DNA from: Exophiala sp. HKRS030
Taxonomy: Eukaryota > Ascomycota > Eurotiomycetes > Chaetothyriales > Herpotrichiellaceae
DNA length: 64,000 nucleotides
Assembly: GCA_023897205.1 (NCBI GenBank)
Contig: JAHWDD010000005.1
Span: forward strand, 4,960,001-5,024,000
Direction: 5' to 3'
Position 1 is the first letter of the stretch, and each line of letters opens with the position of its first letter. Positions 1-10,609 of the stretch are shown piece by piece. Position numbers and translations under genes: made by a program. The notes below the pieces were generated by a model. It worked only from the letters and a program-made list of their open reading frames with translations. It was not told the origin of the DNA and searched no databases.

Positions 1-1946
1 AGTATGATTCTGGGGCGCACTAAATGGTATGCTTGTCACGTCGTCTATTTGTGCATCAGCAGACTGGCTGGCAAGTCCTGGTAAAGGCGAAGACGGTAGA
101 TATGTACATTTTATCTTGCGGCTTCGACCTGAAAATCAAACGAGTCAGTCTTCTAGAAACCTTTTGGAAGGAAGGGTAAGCATTCTTCGCAATTCACATC
201 ACGCCCTTGCACAATAGACGAACTGATCTTCCAATCCGGAAGCTCATGGTTTGGGCAGGCGAAAATGATTGTCCTCTATCCGAGCCTGGCTGTGGAACTT
301 GAACTTGCATACCTGGCGGGCGAAAGGACTCAAGAGATCTATTTCATAGACGCCGGCCAAAAAGAATCCAGCAGAAGGCAAGCTTCTCTGAGGCTCCCTT
401 TCAACAACATCTCATTCGCCAAGCTCCAAAATCACCACCCAAGACTCACATTCCCGGCATGATCGCGTGCCTTCTCGCGTCTGCTTTAGATCACGTGAAA
501 CCTCCGTGTAGGGAGGAGGGTTTTCACGGACGCCGACGTTCTGATGCCTTGTCGTGAAGCCGATGTGAACATCTTTCTTTGCCGACTAGCGGTGCCATCA
601 ACCATTGCATGGATCTGTAAGAAGCCGGTTGCAGGATTGTGATATTGAAGAGGAAAGGACTGGCAAGAAATCTAATTGGTGTGATGTAGTAATGCTGACC
701 GGAGGTTTGTGGTGAGGTCAAGCCCAAGGCTTCTCGGAAGGCAGGTGCCCACCCTTGGGAGTTGATCATTCCAAATCAAGCGATCACTCTTCGTCTGCGC
801 TTTCCCCGTTTCAGGTAGCCCATGCTGAACGTCAACGTCCAAGTGGTTTGAACACGTTATCCTTGACCTCGAACTCATCCTCAGCCATCTGTCGGCTTCA
901 GCATTGCAGTCTTCTCACAGTCGAACTGCCAGGGATACCAATAAGAGCTTCTTATGTATCTCCGAAGATAGGGCTGCTCTCAAGATTGCCGCATGCCATC
1001 CTGAACTCAAGCTCCGAAGGAGAGCCTCCAGACTCCAGACTCCCGGTTTTATTGTAAGAGTTCGAACTTGCTGCTATCGTCAAACACCACTACCCGTTTG
1101 GAAGGGAAATTCGAATATAAGTTCTCCTAAAGTCTCACGACTCAAATCAGTATTACCGAGGACTTTGCAGCACTACTAATCAACACGGCCATGACCCGTT
1201 AACACTAGCCTATTGCTCACATGTAAGATTTTGGTCACATGGCGGTAGCCTCTCTGAGCTTTGGTTGTCTTGCAGCCGATTGGTTTCCCAGCGTGGGTCA
1301 GGGCTCCAGTATCAAGTCCTTTTTCTAAAAGCATTGTCGCGGTACATGAATATCAGCAAAGGTTAATTTCTGATCAAGTCTCCCCTTTCATTTGTTGTGC
1401 GGAAGGATCCAGCCACACTTCCAGGATGAGCCCACTCGACCAAGGCGCGTGCCTTTGCAGTCTTCTCGTCAGGCAATGTCCAGCGAATGAGTCTTCTGTA
1501 AGTGTCGCTCAGTGTGTTCACAAAAACAGCGCATCCACTCTATCAGAAGATGACTCTGGAGTCTGGACTGTTCAGCCACGTTTGTGGTCATTTGGCTCTG
1601 TTACACACCCATTGGAGGATCGATACAATTAGGATTGCCCAGCCCCAATCCCGACACTACTAGGCTGAGAATCCTAAGGGGCTCGGAATCCTCAGCCAAA
1701 TCCATTTGCGATCACACAATGTCTTCCATTATTGGTATCATGCCGCTCAGGTCTATTGTTCCTTTCGCTCCCACCTAACATATCCCATGTTGCCAGTGGA
1801 CAATCAACACCTCGATCTACCATGCTTTGCTAGCGTTCTGATATCTCTTTCACGATTGCTGAATGACATTCGTTTAGTTCCTTGAAACTTTTCCTTGACT
1901 AGTCCAACCAAGTGTGGGCAATTGTCATTGACCGGCGACAGTTGAT
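1..1946. other. Intergenic, no gene recognised
   Basis: Only short open frames (the longest about 120 codons, near 1261-1632) that overlap each other on several frames, show no family motif and no convincing splice pattern. The last few hundred bases are presumably the promoter and 5' leader of the gene starting at 1947. A gene running in from the left cannot be excluded, but nothing supports one. Confidence 0.5.
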
Positions 1947-3028
1947 ATGTCTAACACTCCAGAGCATCCAAATGTCCAAGACCACGGTCCCGAAGTTGTC
2001 AGAGAGTCGTACCATCCGACCTTGGAAGCCGTGATACATTCAACACCGACAGAAAAGGTCTGCATCTTCAATTCCTCCACACAGAATAATGACTGACCAT
2101 ACCGAAAGTACGGCTCCGCTCGCTCACCAATACCGGTATCTCACTCTCTGTTCCCAAACGATAAAAGCTATAGCGATCGGGGCGCGGTCACTCCGCCGGC
2201 AATTTCGACAGAACAATCAAGTTATGACCCAATCAATGAAAAGATAATTACGGAACCGTCACAGAAACTACAGCGACTGCCGTTCGGCCTCAGCACGTTC
2301 GCTTTCGGGTTTTTGATCGCTCTCATCACTGCAATCATCGTTGGTGGTGCTGTTGGGGCGGCATTGGTGCCGTGGTTGCAAATAAAAATGAAGACCTCGA
2401 GTGAATTCCACTATTATTTCATAGCATATAAACTTGGAGCGCTAACGATCAACTCAGCAACGCAAATGCAGCACTAGCTGACGCCAGGAGAACGATTGAC
2501 TCCTATGCATCTTTGAATGCTACCAGCTCTACCAATGCAAGTACGCCAACAAATACCACAAATACCATTACAAACAACACGATCACCTCCAACAGCTCCT
2601 TTGTCACTGTCGACCTTCTCAACTACACGGTCGCCGACCCACACACAGTCACCAATCTATCCTCTCCGTGCACAGGGATCGGAGCCAAACTGAAGACATA
2701 CACCAGCAGCCGCAACGAAGTCTACAATTCCATCTGCAATGCAGCCTTCAAGTCGGGTCTGGCTGCTCTGCAAGGAGGAGTTGTTGCAGACTTGTCCCAC
2801 CTCGTGGCATATACGGTTGAAGATTGCATGGAAGCATGCTCAGGCTTCAACTACGAACAGAAGAAATGGAACAATACGCAAATTTGTCGTGCGTACAATT
2901 TCCGACTCAACATGGCCGAAAAGGTGAATGCTATTGGCGGTAATTGTTGGTTGAAGAACGATACCGTGGCGGATGCGGATGCGGCGCCCGTAGAAGAGGG
3001 CGTTATCAGCGGGAGCATTATTGGTTGA
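1947..3028 (+). CDS. Single-pass membrane protein with apple/PAN-like cysteine-rich ectodomain
   Basis: Proposed exons are 1947-2057, 2109-2400 and 2458-3028. The first intron (GTCTGC...GAAAG, 51 nt) has a GACTGAC branch sequence; the second (GTGAAT...CTCAG) is 57 nt. The N-terminal third is polar and cytosolic-looking. One membrane segment (FAFGFLIALITAIIVGGAVG) follows, then a Ser/Thr/Asn-rich linker (ATSSTNASTPTNTTN), and then a domain with the cysteine pattern of fungal apple/PAN-like ectodomains (DCMEACSGFNY, CRAYNF, GNCWLKN). This is a common but functionally uncharacterised type in Pezizomycotina. The frame breaks by one missing base at the GGGG run 2355-2358: adding a G gives VGGGIGAVVANKNEDLD and joins both exons. 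Alternatively, an acceptor after 2471 keeps the frame but discards the ANKNED stretch. The gene is convergent with the Rrn9 gene, 159 bp apart. With the base restored it would be 324 aa. Confidence 0.65.
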
Positions 3029-3187
3029 CGGAACCTTTGAATCTTTCCTTTTTATTGAGGTGCTTCAGCGTTTGAAGAGGCGTTTGGATCTTGATATGGT
3101 CTGGTACAGTCCCCAGATACCAGTATATTTCATGCGAGAAGTGCAGTGTTCATGTCTACATTTGTCATTGATAGCGACCACCACGTT

Positions 3188-5473
3188 TCACTCATCACCT
3201 CCACTTCCAACGTCGATCTCCACAAGCCCACTACTATCCCCTACTCTCCTCCTGCGCCGTGGTGTAGAAACCGATCGTTCAGCATGGCTCGTACTACGAC
3301 TCCTGCTCCTCTTGGCTGCGCCTGCACCACGGGGCCGGCCTCTCCGCTCGCCTCTCCTCATGACCTCCATCATCTTGATCTGGCCCACGTCGACGTCCGG
3401 ATGCATTCTTCGTACATGGGCGTACAATTTGGTACCTTTGGAAAACGGCTTCAGGTGTCTTGGACAGTCGCGTACAGGGCAGACGATGGGGTCTTGTTGG
3501 GACGAAGAATTCAGCACGTCGAGATCGAAGCTGAACCCGTGGCTGGGTCCAGCAGCAGCAGTGGCACTATTTTCTGATCGCGTCCGAGCAGTCGATACTG
3601 GTCTCGATTTGGACTTCGATCTGGAGTCCAGACGCGATGCACGCCCGCGTGCTTGACCTCGGTGCACACTGTCCAGATGGCGTTGTACGTGATCTCGCTT
3701 GCGGAACGGCACGATGTGTCGCGGACATGTCTGGTATGGACAGGTTCGGCTTTGTGATTCGACCGACAGTATGATCTCTTGCCCTTCATCTCCATCTCCA
3801 TCCGTTTCATGCCCGCTGCCCTCCTCATCTGAGCCCTCGGACTCTAGAGCCAGATGCTCTGTGAAATATGATTTTTGGGTGCCGCTCTCTTTGTCTCTAC
3901 CTTTTTCTAGGGCATTGCCGTCGTGAAATGTCCGGAATAGCATATTTTCGCCGAAAAGTGCCGCGCACCTCTCACTTGCGCGCTGGACAACATCTGGATT
4001 CCAGCCTGTCAAGGACGCTATGCCCATGACATCACTCCAATCCCTCAGACCAAGACCTTTGACTCTTCTTTGATGCTGCAGTGATTCTGCTGTTGGCGGT
4101 GTGGTGGCGGTAGCACCAGCGTCGTGGGCCGATGCCATGGAGATATCACTCTCTACCAAGTCGTCTGGTACATCTTCGGGGCGACTCGACCGCGAAACCT
4201 TGCGACCGCGGCTCCGAGAGCGTGACATCGCGCTGGCACTTCGACTACATATGCCAGTGCTCTGACTCCGCCCACGAGGTTTGGCGGTGGGTTTCGATGC
4301 GTAGGCGTGACGTTGCTTGTGTAAGCCGAGGAGAAGTTGGTCGAGTTGTGTCAGGATGTGCCTGGCGCTAGGCAAGAAGATCCTGCGAGCTTCTTCGTCA
4401 TCAGCTAATGGTACGGGACGTCTTGTACCAGCGTCTTCGGCTTTGGTGAAAGATTGGAGTGGTTCGTGTTTTACTGCCCTTTGGGTGATGTCGGATTCAA
4501 AGTCCTCGTGGTTGAGGTTTGCAGCTTGTGAGGAAAAGGCAGGGTAATCTGGATCTGGCTCTGAATCAGAAGATATGGCTTGGTCGGATGTAAGGTCATC
4601 CTCTTGTAATTCCTCTTCATCAGCCAGGTCGCTTCCAGTCAATCCCTCATCGTCATTGTCGAGAGGCGCAGCATGACGGTCGATGTCCTGCTTTCCCACA
4701 ACCTCGTCATGTTCTTCCCATTCGCGTGCTTCCCATCTCCGTCTCGCAAGTCTAGTAGCCATAGCAACAAGACACTCCTCCAAAGCTGCACTAGGCATAC
4801 CATCGGCCTCAGCGCGATACACAGGATCACTACCAACTCGCGGCAGCAACTCCTCACGAGGCACTTGATTCGCCGGCAACGGCCACGCAGTCCAAGTCTT
4901 AGGGAGGTAATAATCCGCTTCCACATCCAAGCCGGCTTCGAGATCCTCATTGCTGTCTACAGAGCGTGTTCGCGCCCTCTGTTTCCCTTTGCCTTTACCC
5001 TTGCCCTTGTCCTTGCTTTTGCCCGCGGCTAGGCCGAATCTCCTCTTCAAAACGAATGAATTCGTCAGGTGCAACGCCAGATCTCCTGCCCGCACACGGT
5101 CGAGACTTAGAGCAACATTGCGTTCCTGCTCCGTCCATGACTTCCAGGTCGAGGCAGGCCCAAAATATCGGTTCGGGCGTGTGAAGTAAGTCTTGGCATC
5201 TTCGCCTTGGGCAAAGTCGTTTGTATGCAAAGTCGGGACAATCAGGCTGCTAGTACTAGCGATATCATTGGCGGAGGCGCGAGACGAACGCCGGAGCTGA
5301 ACGTCCTCAGGCTCATGATGTAGATCTCCGACTGGCGAAAATGATCTTGCCCTGTGTAGAGGCGGACTTGAGGGAGGTGGCAACAGTGGTGCTGGCGACG
5401 GACCGGGTCTAGTCTCTGAGGAAGAGGACTGGCCCTCTTCATCTGATCCCACGTATTCTGAATCGGACTCCAT
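3188..5473 (-). CDS. Rrn9-domain RNA polymerase I initiation factor with two C-terminal C2H2-type fingers
   Basis: One uninterrupted 761-codon frame. Residues about 80-210 match the Rrn9 family as I know it: FGPASTWKSWTEQER, then LALHLTNSFVLKRRFG, then LPKTWTAWPLPANQVPRE. In yeast, Rrn9 is a subunit of the upstream activating factor on rDNA promoters. A second family-like block is GLGLRDWSDVMGIASLTGWN with FGENMLFRTFHDG (about 460-510). The middle is acidic and contains an SR-rich stretch with basic, nuclear-localisation-like character. Two C2H2-type units follow, near residues 575-605 (CPYQTC...HLDSVH) and 660-695 (CPVRDC...HVRRMH), both with a C-x4-C spacing. The tail is basic (KRSRSRS). 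The family call is fairly sure; whether it functions as UAF Rrn9 or as a related chromatin factor is inference. Start chosen at the first ATG, followed by MESDSEYVGSDEEG. Confidence 0.82.
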   Translation of the reverse strand: MESDSEYVGSDEEGQSSSSETRPGPSPAPLLPPPSSPPLHRARSFSPVGDLHHEPEDVQLRRSSRASANDIASTSSLIVPTLHTNDFAQGEDAKTYFTRPNRYFGPASTWKSWTEQERNVALSLDRVRAGDLALHLTNSFVLKRRFGLAAGKSKDKGKGKGKGKQRARTRSVDSNEDLEAGLDVEADYYLPKTWTAWPLPANQVPREELLPRVGSDPVYRAEADGMPSAALEECLVAMATRLARRRWEAREWEEHDEVVGKQDIDRHAAPLDNDDEGLTGSDLADEEELQEDDLTSDQAISSDSEPDPDYPAFSSQAANLNHEDFESDITQRAVKHEPLQSFTKAEDAGTRRPVPLADDEEARRIFLPSARHILTQLDQLLLGLHKQRHAYASKPTAKPRGRSQSTGICSRSASAMSRSRSRGRKVSRSSRPEDVPDDLVESDISMASAHDAGATATTPPTAESLQHQRRVKGLGLRDWSDVMGIASLTGWNPDVVQRASERCAALFGENMLFRTFHDGNALEKGRDKESGTQKSYFTEHLALESEGSDEEGSGHETDGDGDEGQEIILSVESQSRTCPYQTCPRHIVPFRKRDHVQRHLDSVHRGQARGRASRLDSRSKSKSRPVSTARTRSENSATAAAGPSHGFSFDLDVLNSSSQQDPIVCPVRDCPRHLKPFSKGTKLYAHVRRMHPDVDVGQIKMMEVMRRGERRGRPRGAGAAKRSRSRSTSHAERSVSTPRRRRRVGDSSGLVEIDVGSGGDE

Positions 5474-6560
5474 GAATCTTCTCCAGGGTTGATATTTGCA
5501 TTGCGAGTTTCTTCAGGATGGCCGCCTCAAGGCGCTTCTGACGTGAAATCCCGCAAAGGAAGAAGACCAGGTTCGACTGACTTCCTCGCGTTAGCACTGC
5601 ACTTCATGTATCCAGACCTTTCACATTGTGCCCCGCCAACATGGAGTGTAGTTGACAAACTTCTTCGAATGTATTCTGTGGAGGTGAAAGGCAGGTCACG
5701 TGCTTGTATTAAATTACTGGTATTTTTGTGCTTTCTATTTCAATGCCCAGCATGTCGCTGTGTTACAACTAAAGGGATTTCAATATAGCAATTCGTATCT
5801 TTTTATCTGTTATATTCTCTTAGAAATTCGCCTTCCCAACTCTTCTTGTTACGAATATTTGCTTCCGCCAACTTTAAAGGCCGGGGCTTCTGCTTCGAAA
5901 TGTGGTTACGAAAGCCAGCCTTGCATGATATGAACGTGGAGAACGTGGGAGCTACTGGTCGCTACAGCTAACATGTCTGCAACGTCAGCCACGATTGTAC
6001 TGGCGGGGTTCAGCATCAGCTCCATCATCGTGTAAGCGCTCTCCGAGTACTATATTGGATGAGACTTCGAAATCTGATATTTCTTGCGCAATGCTCGTCT
6101 TACCCACCCCGATCTCTAGAGGGGAAGTTCTACCTGCGCCTATTCTGGGCAGGGTTATCTTTGCCCTCTGTCCTGATCACTGTGTGCCGCTTTCCTTCAG
6201 CTTGATCGCCTTCAAACATTACTTGGCTCTGATTTGAGATCCGTTGAACAATTAACCTAAGACTTTTTGTGGGTGGGCCTTGATTTAATGTGAGTATGTA
6301 CAGTGGCACGAGGATGACAATGCGAACTTTGCTTTTGGATGGCATGATTGTTCAAACCGAATGGGTCTTGGAATTTCGACTGCTATGACGATCTTGCTGT
6401 GTTGCTCCTGTGTTTTGGTCTCCTCCTCTTGAAAGAGGTGGCATCGCTGCCGAGTGGGTATCTTGTTGCAGATTGAATCACAACGCCTGTCCTGATTCGC
6501 CTTTGTTCCTTCCTCCTTGTTTGAATCACGATATATGGATTATGGTCCAGTATGACGTCT
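5474..6560. other. Intergenic between two minus-strand genes
   Basis: This holds the upstream region of the Rrn9 gene and the 3' flank of threonine deaminase. A small plus-strand frame begins at 5972 (MSATSATIVLAGF) and runs into a GTAAGC donor-like site at about 6031, but I could not find a second exon that completes a known small protein. No other coding signal is seen. Confidence 0.45.
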
Positions 6561-8282
6561 TTAGGTTCTGAGGAACATCTTGTATGTCTCATTATCTGTG
6601 CACTCTTTGAAAGGGTACCCAATCTCCTTAAGGAATCCCTGGAGTTGATCCAACTCCGAGTCGGGACACTGTATTCCGCACAGTATTCTCGCGACATCAC
6701 CGCCATAGTTTCGATAGTGAAACAATGATAAACTCTGTCCTGGTCGTAGCGTTTGTAGGAATTTGAAAAGAGCTCCTGGTCTTTCAGGAAATTCAAATGT
6801 GTATAACCTCTCGTTGGCAACCCCAGATCGGCCTCCAGCGAGATAACGCAGGTGGGTTTTGGCAATCTCATCGTTTGAGATATCTTTGGCAACCATGTCA
6901 CCCGCTGCAAGCCGGCCAAACAGTGAGTTCAGTTCCGATGTTCTCTTTGCGGCAGAAGATATGGATAAGCCCATAAGGACATGGGCAAAGTTATCGTCTG
7001 CGTATCTATAAGAGAATTCGGTGACGGCCTGAGGAAGAACAGCTTCGACAAGTCGGGCAAAAGTGCCGGCTCTCTCTGGAATTGTGACTGCGAGAAGTGC
7101 CTCTTTCTGCTCACCTATGCTCGCTCGTTCAGCTACGAATCGGAGACGATCAAAATTCATATTTGCTCCACTAGCAACTGCAACCAGCTCTCGGGACGGA
7201 TCCGATGATGGATTCTGTGCGACCCACTTCTTGAGACCTGCAAGAGATAGAGCTCCGGCTGGCTCCAAGACTGATCGTGTATCTTCGAAGACATCTTTGA
7301 TGGCGGCACAAATTTCATCGGTGCTGACTTCGATCACTTCATCGACAACCTCTTGGCATAACCTGAAAGTCTCTTCTCCAACCGTCTTCACAGCTGCGCC
7401 ATCTGCGAATAGTCCGACTTCTTTCAATAGAACTCTTTTTCCCAACTTCAAAGACTCGACCAAAGCATTGGCGTCTGAAGCTTCAACACCGATTATCTTG
7501 ACGTGAGGCGCAATACGCTTGACGTAGACACCGATGCCAGCAATTAGGCCACCACCACCAACACAGCAGAAGATGGCTTTCAACTTTTGCAAGGAGGTCT
7601 GTCTGAGAAGCTCCATTCCAATGGTACCTTGTCCTGCAATGACATATGGATCATCAAATGGTGGGATATTGGTTAAACCGTACTGCTTCTCGAGGACATG
7701 GCAATGTGCTTTCGCAGAATCAAAGTCCTGACCATGCAGGACGACACTACCGCCCATACGGCTGACGTTGGTGTGCTTGATGGCAGGTGTACCTTGCGGC
7801 ATGACAATAGTGGCAGGTATCTTCAAGTGTCTAGCAGAGAAAGCCACTCCCTGTGCATGATTTCCCGCGGAACAGGCGATGACTCCCTTCCAACTGACTT
7901 TGGGTGGTAGGTGGGCCATCTTGTTGTACGCACCTCTCAATTTAAAAGAGAAGACTGGTAAGAGGTCCTCACGCTTGAGCCATATCTTTGATTCCAGTCG
8001 ATTGGAGAGGTTGACGGCATGAGACAGTGGGCTTTCACTGACGACATCGTAGACTCGTGATGTGAGGATCAGGCGGAGGTAGTCAGGATAGCCCGAAGGT
8101 AGGAGGAAATCCTCAGGTACATCGTATGTAGGTCTTTCTGCTCGTTCAGATGGAGGAGTCGGTAAGGCAGCATACTCAGTCATGGCTAGAGTTGATCGTC
8201 GTGGGGTCGAAGGTGTTGCAACTCCGCTTGAAGACCCGTCGCCGTTGGTGAGTGACTCGATGGAAGACTCCATGCTGGCCAT
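6561..8282 (-). CDS. ILV1: Threonine deaminase (threonine ammonia-lyase), isoleucine biosynthesis
   Basis: PLP enzyme that converts L-threonine to 2-oxobutanoate and ammonia, the committed step to isoleucine; in fungi it acts in mitochondria. The 573-aa frame has the catalytic domain first. The Schiff-base lysine lies in [12 protein letters not shown] (about residue 112), the asparagine motif in [14 protein letters not shown], and the PLP-phosphate glycine loop in [11 protein letters not shown] (about 245). Two ACT-like regulatory modules follow, [20 protein letters not shown] and [19 protein letters not shown], which in the family bind isoleucine and valine for feedback control. I prefer the ATG at 8282 (MASMESS). 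An in-frame ATG at 8330 would add 16 residues including a hydrophobic run ([10 protein letters not shown]); neither start gives a clear targeting peptide. No intron. A GCN4/CpcA-type TGACTCA site lies just upstream. Confidence 0.95.
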   Translation of the reverse strand: MASMESSIESLTNGDGSSSGVATPSTPRRSTLAMTEYAALPTPPSERAERPTYDVPEDFLLPSGYPDYLRLILTSRVYDVVSESPLSHAVNLSNRLESKIWLKREDLLPVFSFKLRGAYNKMAHLPPKVSWKGVIACSAGNHAQGVAFSARHLKIPATIVMPQGTPAIKHTNVSRMGGSVVLHGQDFDSAKAHCHVLEKQYGLTNIPPFDDPYVIAGQGTIGMELLRQTSLQKLKAIFCCVGGGGLIAGIGVYVKRIAPHVKIIGVEASDANALVESLKLGKRVLLKEVGLFADGAAVKTVGEETFRLCQEVVDEVIEVSTDEICAAIKDVFEDTRSVLEPAGALSLAGLKKWVAQNPSSDPSRELVAVASGANMNFDRLRFVAERASIGEQKEALLAVTIPERAGTFARLVEAVLPQAVTEFSYRYADDNFAHVLMGLSISSAAKRTSELNSLFGRLAAGDMVAKDISNDEIAKTHLRYLAGGRSGVANERLYTFEFPERPGALFKFLQTLRPGQSLSLFHYRNYGGDVARILCGIQCPDSELDQLQGFLKEIGYPFKECTDNETYKMFLRT

Positions 8283-9094
8283 GGTGAAGACAACGACGAC
8301 ACTGAGTACAAAATTGCAGATAGATGTCACTTATTCGCTTTTTCAGGTATGACTCAGAGGTGAGTAGTGGATACAGCTTGTTGGTTCATGAATTCATGTT
8401 TGCGCAGAAACTCTATTGCGGTGAGTCCTGAGGTCGGTCGGTGAACTGCGGGCGGCACAAAAAAAATAAAATCGTCGGCAGAAGCTCCCCCGCATTCAGT
8501 CAGCAACTTGGGTAGGGGCCTGGCTAACTTAGGTACCTGTGAGGCTGAGACGCCTAAAGTCCTGGTAAGCCGCAGTGTAACGACCGGCCTAGGCGTACCT
8601 GAACAACCGCCGAGAAGCCTGCAACCGTTCACGTGCTCACCATTTATTCATTGGTTACTTGGTGTAGGCACTGCAGGGAGCTTCCGAGATCTCATGAGCA
8701 TGAAACGGTCGTATTAAAAGCGATTTATTCTCTAGCATACCCAGGTTTCTAGTTTGGACTCCCAAAAACAGCATCAATGATCTCTGTTTAAAGGTCCCGG
8801 TTCCTGACCGACTTCACCATTGCTCGAGTGACACTGTTGATTGAGACTGCTTCTTGCAAATTCCGGCAGCGACTTGTGGCTCCTGCACATCGACGTCACG
8901 ACTTTGGCCTAAAGCGACCTCTTCTCTCGACCTTCGTGTCAACGTCGTCGTGATCTACTATTGTGTTGAATCAATTGTACTCGGCCTGCCGGACCCATCT
9001 CACTCTCAAACCATATACACAAATACATCTTGCGAGCCATAACTCCAACTCTCTCAATCCCGAATCCACATTCGCACACAATACATCCAAAAAC
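8283..9094. other. Divergent promoter region, ILV1 (-) / RCF1 (+)
   Basis: About 0.8 kb serving two divergent genes. It contains the TGACTCA site, an A-run (8459-8469) and a TAGGTACCT element near 8530 related to the TACCTAGGTA palindrome seen elsewhere. The stretch before RCF1 is C- and A-rich (CTCTCAATCC..., ACACAAATAC), typical of a fungal 5' leader. No gene seen. Confidence 0.6.
8350..8356. promoter_or_regulatory. Candidate CpcA/Gcn4 site upstream of threonine deaminase
   Basis: A perfect TGACTCA, the cross-pathway (general amino acid) control element, lies 68 bp before the preferred start of the threonine deaminase gene. The position and the amino-acid-biosynthetic target make it plausible. 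It could also lie in the 5' leader, and a 7-mer can occur by chance. Confidence 0.4.
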
Positions 9095-9658
9095 ATGTCC
9101 AATACCGAGCCCGTAACCGACAATCCATCTCCTCTCTCGGCCTCAGCTGTCCCGTCAAGTTTCGATTCGACGCCCGAGTTTTTTGAAGAGTCACGCACGC
9201 AGAAATTATGGCGCAAGATCCGACAAGAGCCGTTGATTCCCGTTGGTTGCGCCGCCACGTCTTACGCATTGTACATGGCGACAAAATCCATTCGACAAGG
9301 TGACCACCATCAGACGAATCGCATGTTCCGCGCTCGAATATATGCACAAGGGTTTACGCTGCTGGCCTTGGTGGCAGGATCCATCTTTTACAAGGACGAG
9401 AGAGTTAAGCGGAAACAATTCGAGTCGGCCGTGGAGGAGAAAAAGAATGCGGAAAAGAGAGACAAGTGGATTCAGGAATTGGAGGCTAGAGATCGAGAAG
9501 ACCGGGAGTGGAGACAAAAGATTGAAAGGCAATCAACGGAAGTTAAGGGCGAGGTCAACGAGGCCGTTGGAAAGGTACTCGATCAAGTCAAGGCGCATGA
9601 GAGCCAAAAAACACGGAAGTCTGCAGGTTGGTTTAGCAAAAAGGATCCAGAATCATGA
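9095..9658 (+). CDS. RCF1: Respiratory supercomplex factor 1, HIG1-domain protein
   Basis: 187 aa, one exon. Family role: a mitochondrial inner-membrane protein that associates with cytochrome c oxidase and helps form III-IV supercomplexes. The HIG1 domain is clear: KIRQEPLIPVGCAATSYALY, a first membrane segment, the loop ATKSIRQGDHHQTNRMFRAR, and a second segment GFTLLALVAGSIFY. A long charged, coiled-coil-prone C-terminal tail (ERVKRKQFESAVEEKKNAEK onward) follows, as in fungal Rcf1. I chose the ATG at 9095 (MSNTEP) because upstream in-frame codons are leader-like; an ATG-less extension runs to 8963. Confidence 0.93.
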   Translation: MSNTEPVTDNPSPLSASAVPSSFDSTPEFFEESRTQKLWRKIRQEPLIPVGCAATSYALYMATKSIRQGDHHQTNRMFRARIYAQGFTLLALVAGSIFYKDERVKRKQFESAVEEKKNAEKRDKWIQELEARDREDREWRQKIERQSTEVKGEVNEAVGKVLDQVKAHESQKTRKSAGWFSKKDPES

Positions 9659-10285
9659 ATTCTCTGCTTGGGTTTGGCAAATTGTGAATGATCCGAGGCA
9701 TGCTTTATTGAGCATTTGGCAAACACGCGAATGAACATCAACAAGAGACTGGTGGATTCTTGCTGCATAGGCTTCGCTATGCTGGCTCCGTGCAAGTTAT
9801 AGCACCTGTTGTACAAAAACCCTTCCTTATGAATCAGGGTATGTTTGTAGCACCTGATCTGTATCAACCATACACCGCTCACTCAATGTATCATCACCGT
9901 CTTCTTCTCCTGGCAATACTCCGCCGAAGATTAAATGGACAAATGTTTGACCACAAGGCTGGCATGAGCCATCCATCCTGCGGTGGAATTAAGTTGCTGT
10001 CCATAAGAGTGTCTGTAGAAAACCAGAAGCCAGCATAATCCCACCTTCGCTTGATATGTGTAAATGCTTTGAATTTCACACTCTAGCCAGTCAGGTGAAG
10101 GATTGTAGAGAGTCTGAGCTTACAACATCTGGTCAAAGGCCCTGGCTCCGTGAGGCCTCAGGCAGAGGTCCTGTCTTGTTGCTCGTCGCTTGGTTCTTGT
10201 GTGCTTCATGAAAGACATATGGCATCAATAGCCAACGAGAATGGCTGATTAGAGGCGCTTCGATCGCAGACTGTTACACCCCACA
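9659..10285. other. Convergent intergenic region, RCF1 / LYR protein
   Basis: 3' flanks of two convergent genes. Short frames on both strands only, nothing recognised. Confidence 0.6.
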
Positions 10286-10609
10286 TTACCGAGCTGCCAA
10301 CTCATCAATGTACCTTCTCATGCCGTCGAACTCTGTTTTTCCCGTCGAGATCAGGTATCGAATCTGTTGAATGTCATGGACATGCTTGTTCCTCTCAAAC
10401 TCTTTCCTCGCATAAGTGACTGTCTCAGTACGCCTGTCGGCAGGGATTTTGTAGACACTCCGCAGGATATCGCGCCATAGTGCAAGGACACGCTGTCGTT
10501 GAATGAAATGGTCGAAACTCAGTGGCGGCGGTTTCTTGCGGAGACTTGCCGCGGCTGCGGTGGACTTTGAGGATGTCTGAGTAGCGAGAAGTCGAAGAGT
10601 TGAATACAT
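10286..10609 (-). CDS. LYR-motif mitochondrial protein, LYRM2 type
   Basis: 107 aa, one exon. The N-terminus (MYSTLRLLATQTSSKSTAAA) is basic and Ser/Ala-rich, like a mitochondrial presequence. The Complex1_LYR core is FIQRQRVLALWRDILRSVYK, in which the usual LYR triad reads LWR. It is followed by TVTYARKEFERNK and the LYRM2-like end IQQIRYLISTGKTEFDGMRR. LYR proteins bind the acyl-carrier protein and act as assembly factors for respiratory complexes or Fe-S transfer; LYRM2 has been linked to complex I. Length and order fit LYRM2 well. The exact partner is inference. Confidence 0.87.
   Translation of the reverse strand: MYSTLRLLATQTSSKSTAAAASLRKKPPPLSFDHFIQRQRVLALWRDILRSVYKIPADRRTETVTYARKEFERNKHVHDIQQIRYLISTGKTEFDGMRRYIDELAAR

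Noticed and set aside
5972..6031. Small start MSATSATIVLAGF followed by a donor-like GTAAGC, thought of as a Pet117-like gene
   Set aside because: No downstream exon with the expected VH...MH.GV.RD sequence could be found.
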